A stretch of DNA of 64,000 nt from Paulinella micropora (taxonomy: Eukaryota > Cercozoa > Imbricatea > Euglyphida > Paulinellidae): assembly GCA_019918135.1 (NCBI GenBank), contig WBZZ01000886.1:62001-126000 (forward strand), written 5' to 3'. The translations under genes and the position numbers were made by a program. Within the stretch, counting starts at the first letter, position 1; every line of letters begins with the position of its first letter. The notes under the pieces are model-generated. The model did no database searches. It was not told the origin of the DNA and was given only the letters and a program-made list of their open reading frames with translations. Below are positions 57,071 to 64,000 of the stretch, piece by piece.

Positions 57071-58796
57071 TCAGTGTCGCAGCGCCATCGACGCTAATGC
57101 AAACTCAAACCAATTCGATTGCGATGGCGAACTGACCGGCGTGCCGTCCGGGGACGTAAAGACGCGGGCGGGGGTCAAGTGTGCATACTTCGCCTTCACT
57201 CCTCTTCTTTCCTTCTTCCTATTGCTCTTCCTGCTTCTCTTCTTCTTTTTATTTTTAGGCTTTCTGCTTTCATAATCGGACTGTGACTCACTGGAGCTGT
57301 CACTGTCGCGCTCACTATTGCTGTCAGACCCTGACTCACTGAAACTATCTTCCTCGTCGCTCGTGTCCTTCTTTCTATTTTCCTTCTTTTTCTTCTTCTC
57401 CTTTTTCTTCTTTTGCTTCTTTTCCTGCTTTTTCTTCTTTCTTTCAACTACGTCTTCCTTTTCCTTCTCTTTCTTCTCTACGATCATTTCGTTCCAACGC
57501 TTCTCTCTCTCGTCCATCATCTTCGTTATTTCTTTCCTGTGGTCTTCCAGGGTCTTGGCGAGTGAATCCTGGTTGGGGACAGCGCCGTTCTGTTTGAAAA
57601 CAGCAAAAAACTAACAGTCTCTCCTTAAGAAACCTTACTTGAACAATGTGTATATGGGGGGGGGGGCTCTGAAATTATTGATGCATAATGGATATGATAT
57701 GAGTGCAAAGAATGGAAGAGGGACTTGGGGTTAGGTTAATGCAAGGAAAGAAAGAGACAACAACAGACAAAGACCGCCGGAGGGGACTGGCAGGGCGTTT
57801 GTTTTGCCGGGCCTACAAGAACAGAACAAAATCCATGTCGCCAAAACAGACGACCCATAGTAATACAGGTGGGCTTGGGGCCAGGGGTCTTCTTCTTGGG
57901 AGGCTTGGGCTTCGTCGGTTGCTCCTCCTCCTCCTCCTCCTGCTCCTGCTCTGACTCTTCTGTATGCAAACATTCCAAAAGTTTACAGCATGCTAGAGAA
58001 CTCAAGACAAGGAAGGCAGTGATGAAGCACAAGAGACATGACATATTACCGAGCTTTGTCTTCTTGGAGGGCTTCTCGCCGCCTGGCGTAGGTAGCGGGG
58101 TCTTTCTCTTGCCCTTCCCCTGCCTGTCCGCCTGGGCCAGCAGCAGCTGCTTTGACTTCCACTTGCGCAGTATTGGAGGTTCAGTCGGGTTCCCGACGTA
58201 AGGGAGAAAAAGCTGCTTCGTAGCCGTATCAAAATCCAGGGTCGACTTCGGTAGACGGCGGGAGTTCTTAAGATTGAAGTAATAAAAATTAAGAAACTGA
58301 AGCTCCAGCGCATTAGCCTTACCGTCTCCGGTGGTATCCACCTCTCTCACAGCCAAGATGTGGCGTTGGGAACCTCATACACATACACACAATTGCATCG
58401 TCAGACGAAGATAGAATCACCAAAGGACCAAGCAAACGAATGATAGTTCAAGATACCTCGCTTTACTAACGAGGGGGGCTTCTTGCGCCAGTCGGGTGGG
58501 AAGGTGATGGCAATCCTGCACAAAAACCTCATTGAAAAACGCAACAAGCAACTGAAGTTCTACCCAGGAGCGGAGCGCGAAATCTCTCCCTCCGAAGTCT
58601 CGATTTGGGTGGAAGCCTTGAGATGGAAGTTGGAATACTTCGTCAACTCCACGTTCAGCAGCACTGCGCTCTCCCGCACCTTCCCGTCATCCGTAAAGTG
58701 CCGGAATAACAAGCTGTTATAGATATGTATATGTATATGTAATATAATATAATATAATATAATATAAAGAGAAAGAGAGAGAGAAAGAGAAAGAGA

Positions 58797-58831
<35 letters not shown>

Positions 58832-59803
58832 TCTCAGAGAGAGAGAGAGACAGAGAGAAGGAAAGAGATGTCATTGTATATGTATACATCTGTATGTCTA
58901 TGTATGTATGAGAGATGACCAGTCCTCCCATGGTTTTCCAGACAAGAACTGGAAGGTGTTTTTCGTCGCCCAAATCCGAACCTTCCCAGCCGGCACTGGG
59001 GGCAAGTTGTCTGTCTCTGCCTTCGTTGCCGTCGTGGTGGTTGTAGTCGTTGTTGTTGTTGCTGTTGCCGTGGTCGTTGTTGTTGTCGTCGTGGTCGTGG
59101 TTGTGGTCGTTGTTGTTGCTGTCGTCGTGGTCGTTGTTGTTGTTGTCGCTGTTGTCGTCGTCGTCGTGGTCGTTGCTGTTGTTGTTGTCGTCGTCGTGGT
59201 CGTGGTCGTTGTTGTCGTTGTCGTTGTCGTCGTCGTGGTCGTTGTTGTTGTTGTTGTCGTTGCTGTTGTTGCTGTCGTTGTTGTTGTTGCTGTCGTTGTT
59301 GTTGTTGTTGCTGTCGTTGTTGTTGTCGTCGTCGTTGCTGTCGTTGTTGTTGTTGCTGCTGCCTTCTTTTTGACTTCACCTTTCTTCTTCCCTTCTTTCT
59401 TCTTGTCCTTCTTCTTGTCTGCCTTCTTTTTCTTTGTGGGGGTTGGGGGGTTTTGATTTGCGGGGTCCTGTGGTTTCAAGAAGGAGGTCGGCCGTCTGTC
59501 TCGCTTGGGAGCAGTGGCCCCCGTGAGACCGTCCTTCCAGGGCGTGGGGGAAGTCTTGTTGAGTAGCCCTTTGGGATTCCAGGTGTAGACATGCCCTGGC
59601 GCTAATTCGTCCAAGTCCTGCTTACCCAGCTCGTACTTTTTGCGCACTTCGTCTGAAATGACGACAGTTGCAAAGGGTTTGATGGACGCATCGTCGGTAG
59701 CACCGTTGATGGTGAGAAACAGCTCCCCACGACGGTTCTTGCGAATCGTCTGCAGCGTTACAGCAACGTTGCTAGTTGCTGCTTGCTTACTTTTTTGGGG
59801 CAT
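57071..59803 (-). CDS. Multi-exon modular host gene B, paralogue of gene A
   Basis: Exons 59803-58920, 58713-58564, 58515-58457, 58373-58050 and 57959 to about 57865 join in phase through GT-AG introns of 206, 48, 83 and 90 bp. A last exon 57589-57071 follows an acceptor at CAAACAG, but the donor before it is unresolved. From ATG 59803 the N-terminal domain (RGELFLTINGATDD, VVISDEVRKKYELG, PGHVYTWNPKGLL) resembles gene A. A Lys-rich linker, a threonine/alanine tract of about 110 residues, a globular part (KVRESAVLLNVELTKYSNF, IAITFPPDWRKKPP) and a highly charged Lys/Glu and Ser/Asp C terminus follow. Head-to-tail with gene A, so a tandem duplicate. Function unknown. Confidence 0.6.
59026..59362 (-). 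repeat. Threonine-coding ACN repeat in exon 1 of gene B
   Basis: About 340 bp of degenerate GTC/GTT/GTG triplets (ACN on the coding strand) encode about 110 Thr residues with regular Ala. Use of mixed ACA, ACG and ACC codons argues that the polypeptide, not only the DNA, has been preserved. Confidence 0.75.
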
Positions 59804-60364
59804 CAGAACGCTCGGGGGCTCGAACACACGAGGTTGCAACCGCTAGGATGCACCTGTTCAAGTGCAAGACAGTTCAAAAGTGAACAGAGCTGGGGTTGTT
59901 TGAAAGTGCAAGGGAGGGAACCGTTGAAGTGGCATGTTTCCCGCGCCGCCAGCCTGGCCAGTGCAGTTTTCTGGGTCGGCCGATACAAAAACGCAAGCAA
60001 CACCCATACTTTCTGCAGGTATCCCAGCCAAGCGAAAGCGAGATATGAGCTGCAAATATATATCCGTGTCTTTCCACATCGTGACTAGAGCCGGAATGCA
60101 AATGGAAGCTTTTTTGCCCGATGTTTTGTGACGAAAATAATGCAGAAAATTTTCCCATTAACGACCTCATACGTACTGCAAAATGATTAGAACATGGGTC
60201 CTGGATAAGCACTTCATGTTTGCAGTGAGTTAGTTCATGCATCCGACTTATAATCTTCAAATTTTTTGGAAATTCCTGCCGAGGCACTCGGTTTCTGTGA
60301 CGTTCTCCCTCCTGGGCTTATAGCAGTTGGTCGGACATGATTTTCAAATTTTTTGGCGGAGGTT

Positions 60365-60837
60365 TCTTTGCGTGCAGTCTAATATAGACTGTGGAAATGT
60401 GATTCCGGCTCAAGTTGCGTGTGGGAAAGAGCCGGAAAGCTATTCTTAGCTCCGTGGATAGCTTTCTTCTTGTGAACAACATGCATGAATTTTTCGTGTA
60501 TGGTTTCTGCACTCAAAATTTTCCGCAGTAATTTCAACAAAGCAAGCTATCTCTAGAGCGCGCAGTATGTTTCCGGGTCTTTCCATTGCCTGACTTGAGT
60601 CGGAAACATATTTCCTCGCTCTATCTTTTGCTTCTTGTCAAGCAGTGGATGCATGAATTTTTCAAACATTTCCACCATTTTTTTTCAAAACTTTCCGCAA
60701 TCATTTCACCAAAGCAAAGCTATCTCTAGAGCGCGCAGTATGTTTCCGGGTCTTTCCATCCCCTGACTTGAGCCGGAAACATATTTCCACGCTCTATCTT
60801 TTGCTTCTTGTCAAGCAGTGGATGCATGAATTTCTCG
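60365..60837. repeat. Tandem repeat of about 175 bp, two clear copies and one decayed
   Basis: AGCTATCTCTAGAGCGCGCAG and the following 110 bp up to GTGGATGCATGAATTT occur at about 60540-60660 and 60714-60837. A more diverged copy lies at about 60365-60540. A CT/GA microsatellite (60838-61015) follows. No gene supported between 59840 and 61700. Confidence 0.7.
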
Positions 60838-60951
60838 CCTCTCTCGCTCTCTCCCCCCCACCCCCCCCCCCCTTTCTCTCTCTCTCTCTCATTCCTCTCT
60901 CTCTCTCTCTCTGAGACTCTCTCTCTCTCTCTCTCTCTCTCCTCCCTCTCC

Positions 60952-60990
<39 letters not shown>

Positions 60991-61050
60991 TTTTCTCGCC
61001 TCTCTCTCTCTCTCATTCCAAAGTGTTATATTTATGTGTACGTACCATAT

Positions 61051-61668
61051 TCATATTGCGCTTATGCCATCATACCCAAACGCCGTCATTTTTTTTTAAG
61101 CACGCGCGAAACATCAGAAAATGCTGTTTTTTTTCTAATGCATATTTTCCTATGCAACAGCACTTAGAAAAATTCGTAATATGTACATGTACATGATTAC
61201 TTATTCATATTGCGCTTATGCCATCATACCCAAACGCCGTCATTTTTTTTTTAAGCACGCGCGAAACATCAGAAAATGCTGTTTTTTTTCTAATGCATAT
61301 TTTCCTATGCAACAGCACTTAGAAAAATTCGTAATGTGTACATGTACATGATTACTTATTCATATTGCGCTTATGCCATCATACCCAAACGCCGTCATTT
61401 TTTTTTTAAGCACGCGCGAAACATCAGAAAATGCTGTTTTTTTTCTAATGCATATTTTCCTATGCAACAGCACTTAGAAAAATTCGTAATATGTATATGT
61501 ACATGATTACTTATTCATATTGCGCTTATGCCATCATACCCAAACGCCGTCATTTTTTTTTTAAGCACGCGCGAAACATCAGAAAATGCTGTTTTTTTTC
61601 TAATGCATATTTTCCTATGCAGCAGCACTTAGAAGAATTCGTAATCTGTACATGTACATGATGTACTA
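61051..61668. repeat. Four tandem copies of a 155 bp unit
   Basis: Units begin at 61051, 61205, 61360 and 61515 with TCATATTGCGCTTATGCCAT and contain AAGCACGCGCGAAACATCAG, CTAATGCATATTTTCC and GTACATGTACATGATTAC. Copies differ at only a few bases. The array ends about 30 bp before the SET gene. Confidence 0.85.
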
Positions 61669-61700
61669 CTAGGGTAGCTACAGCATCAACCCGCCGCGAG

Positions 61701-64000
61701 ATGTTGCGCGCAGGCAAGGCTCCCGTCTACGTGGGGCCTACGGAGGATGGATATGGACTGTTCTGTGATGTTCACGAGCTACCTGCCACTTATTCGTTGG
61801 GACTGTTACATCCAGGTGGAAGGCTAGTGGGAACTGCCAACAATGCGCATACGCAGCATTTCACTATGCGGACGAGCCGTGGGCTGCAGGCAGGCATGCA
61901 CCCGATTGACAACATCAGCACATCGGCTAGAAACGCAATGCACCTTATCAATAGCGCAGCGCGTGGCTTTCAAAGCCAACCGGCCGCGGCCGAGGACGTT
62001 CGATTCAACGCTAGGGTGAGCAAGGGTAATGCGTTTGTGACGCTCTCACGTGCGGTGGGCAGAGACGCAGAGATTTTGTTGAACTACACCCCCAATCCTC
62101 ATTTGACATTCACGACCAGCCCCAAAATGGCGTATCCTGAATGGATGCAAAAGGTAGCCTCCAGAAGGGAAAGAATACCTGTATGGTCACTAGAAACTGA
62201 GGAAGGTTGCATTTATTTTATTGTGCCTGAGGAGGAGCATCCTATACCTCTGAGATCTGTATCCTTGGCACAGAATGAGAAGCAGGCTCTACTGGCTTCG
62301 GTAGCTGACGGGTTGGACTTACCATCGCTGTCCCGATCGTTGTCATTGCGTCTCGATCAGAAGGAGAAGCTCTTGGACTCTGTCTTGGCGCCTTCGGACA
62401 TACCATCGCTGTCCCGATCGTTGTCATTGCGTCTCGATCAGAAGGAGAAGCTCTTGGACTCTGTCTTGGCGCCTTCGAAGACACTGAAGAGGGAAGATTC
62501 TGACATTACAGTTATTGCTCGAACATCATCCGTGCAGTTAAAGACGGAGGATTCTGACTTTACCTACATGGCGCGACAATCGAGCTCAACGGACACTGTC
62601 GATCCTGCATACCTTCTCAGAGACGTAGGGCTGCCTCCACCTCTAGAGGACGCGGTTGTTCCTTCTCCCCTTTTACCACAAGAAAACGAATCCGATTCGA
62701 CTGTGTTTCCTCCTGAGGAGGACGCAACTGAGACTGCCGTGCCTGCCCCGGAAGATGAGTCGACTGAGGTTGTGTCTGAACAATCTGATCGGTTCGCATT
62801 CTTGTCGCACACAGGACGATGAGCCTCCTGCATTAATCGATGAAGAGTTCACACCCACAGGAATCCCGGTATGATTGTATCTTTGTATCCACTGATTGCA
62901 GCTTATCCATGGTGTGTCTTTCCCAGGAGTGGATGACTGAGGAGCAAGCGGCCGATATGGAGGCAGAGGCGCGGGTCCTGGGTACCGGGGAGGAATACGA
63001 AACACCTGACGGAGAGACTGCGCGCGATTGGAACATGGAGGATCTGCACTCTTCAAACGAACCGCTGTTTCAGCTTATGGTGCTGAATATACCGAGGATG
63101 AAGCGGAAACGCCGACAGCCAACACGTCCTTATAATAGGATAACGCGACCGGTTGGCGCCATCAGGCAGCAGCGACCCAAAGCGTTCGGCAAGCAGCTTG
63201 GCATGACGTATGCGGAGCTGGACCATCATGTCAAGTCATTCTGCTGCGCAAAGTGGAAGTGTTACTCCTTTTTGAACACGCTCGACGTAATGGATGCTCG
63301 TGCTAAGATTTGTTGTATTTCATTGAGCGAGCTTTACACATGGGTTGTTGGTCAGCTTGAGGCATTCCAGACCAACAAGGGAACCTTTCAATACTTGTAT
63401 CAAACTGAGGAGGTATGCAGAACCGCGTGGCAGCGGATCCATGGGGTCGGGGATGCGATTGTTAAGAGGGCCCACAGAATGCTCGCTTCTGGTACGAAGG
63501 TGTTTGCGAAGTCGTCCACGCCCTATCCTGAGGTCTCGGACATTATCTGCGTGTTACTCTGCGAGAAGTTTGGAGAATCGCCAGAGATCTGTAGCGACGG
63601 GCTCTGGAAATTGCAGACCATGGCAGCGGACGCTGGAGTGCAAGAATACGTCATTGGGCACTGGAAAGAAGCTTGCGAGAGGCTTGGTGCATCCCCCCGA
63701 GTGGACAGGAATCGGCCTCCTGATCGGAAGACCATCGACATATGTTGGCGACAGGATTACAAGCACGTCAAATTCATCCGAGGTACCATCGCGTTTCAAT
63801 TTGCTAACGAGCGAGAAAAGACAGTCGGCTTCTTGACAATGTTGGTCTAGATGGGGACTTTGCTAAAGACGAGATCTGCACAGAACTAGCTGCGGAACAT
63901 GCAAGGGGCTTCAAGTCCGAGGCGGAGGCCCAGGACTGGCGTCGCCGTAGTCGGCTGCATCATAAACTGCAACGATCCAACAGGATCTCGATCATGGGAA
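61701..64000 (+). CDS. SET-domain protein gene, spliced, runs off right edge
   Basis: From ATG 61701 the protein opens with a SET domain: DGYGLFCDVHELPA at about residue 15, a central NAMHLINSAARG in place of the NHS-type pocket, and a C-terminal GRDAEILLNYTP that matches GEELxxNY. SET domains methylate lysines, often on histones. After the SET domain comes a 27-residue tandem repeat and acidic linkers. I model exon 1 to 62768, intron 62769-62814 (46 bp), exon 2 62815-62868, intron 62869-62926 (58 bp), exon 3 from 62927, all in phase. Exon 3 has Cys-rich FCCAKWKC and CRTAWQRIHGV segments. The frame shifts near 63.83 kb and coding continues to the edge, so a further intron or a frameshift lies there. 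Confidence 0.65.
62321..62482 (+). repeat. 81 bp in-frame tandem duplication in the SET gene
   Basis: Two almost identical 81 bp copies encode PSLSRSLSLRLDQKEKLL and flanking residues twice. The lack of divergence marks it as recent. Confidence 0.85.

Noticed and set aside
58908-59456. Forward-strand poly-Val and poly-Leu frames
   Set aside because: They are shadows of the threonine tract in exon 1 of gene B, which has the better flanking coding sequence and splice sites.
60726-61016. RERERE frame near 61 kb
   Set aside because: Translation of a GA/CT microsatellite.
62840-63850. Transposase reading of exon 3 of the SET gene
   Set aside because: The CRTAWQRIHGV segment recalls some transposases, but no DDE triad or terminal repeats are visible and the segment splices in phase with the SET exons.
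1-64000. tRNA and rRNA genes
   Set aside because: I saw no cloverleaf with a GTTCRANNC box and no conserved ribosomal RNA segment; a dedicated search could still find a tRNA that I missed.

Overview
The window looks like a piece of a unicellular eukaryote genome (protist or alga; I cannot name the species) with two very different halves. Positions 1 to about 45.3 kb are GC-rich and packed with genes on both strands. I see no well-supported introns there. Genes are separated by short spacers with homopolymer G/C tracts and GA runs, and many end at ATTAAA polyadenylation signals. The content is that of a large DNA virus: SF3 (D5-like) helicases with a UL52/PrimPol-type zinc finger, an HNH endonuclease, two kinase-like genes, F-box-like genes, a Rab-like GTPase, a GT32-like membrane glycosyltransferase, a transglutaminase-like protein and large membrane proteins. 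I see no capsid, terminase or polymerase gene, so the family (nucleocytovirus-like or mirusvirus-like) is not fixed. Several of its genes look broken, roughly eight to twelve breaks in all, so I treat it as an old or decaying viral copy.

Layout of the left half: a GT32-like gene, kinase-like locus 2 and small basic or coiled-coil genes (0-8 kb); two F-box-like loci facing away from each other (8.3-13.6 kb); an HNH gene and kinase-like locus 1 (13.6-16 kb); a tandem array of four helicase-gene copies with two reverse-strand partner genes and two large palindromes (16.7-28.7 kb); a polyglutamine/zinc locus (28.7-31.6 kb); satellites (31.7-34.1 kb); then membrane, acidic, Rab-like and transglutaminase-like genes (34.5-45.2 kb).

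The right half begins with an AT-rich remnant of a Polinton-like or other small viral element (about 45.3-46.55 kb) carrying an S74 chaperone domain, followed by a broken gag-like retroelement fragment (46.6-49.3 kb). Beyond it lie host-type genes with short GT-AG introns (46-90 bp, a few longer): two head-to-tail modular genes (50.6-54.6 kb and 57.1-59.8 kb) sharing an N-terminal domain, an unrecognised 370-residue ORF (55.1 kb) and a SET-domain gene that runs off the right edge. Microsatellites and several tandem repeat families fill the spaces.

The most striking feature is the 16.7-28.7 kb array. A zinc-finger/helicase replication gene, a reverse-strand partner gene and a long near-perfect palindrome have been amplified together. 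The two palindromes have almost unrelated inner arms, yet each is self-complementary, as expected of a hairpin whose arms are copied from each other.
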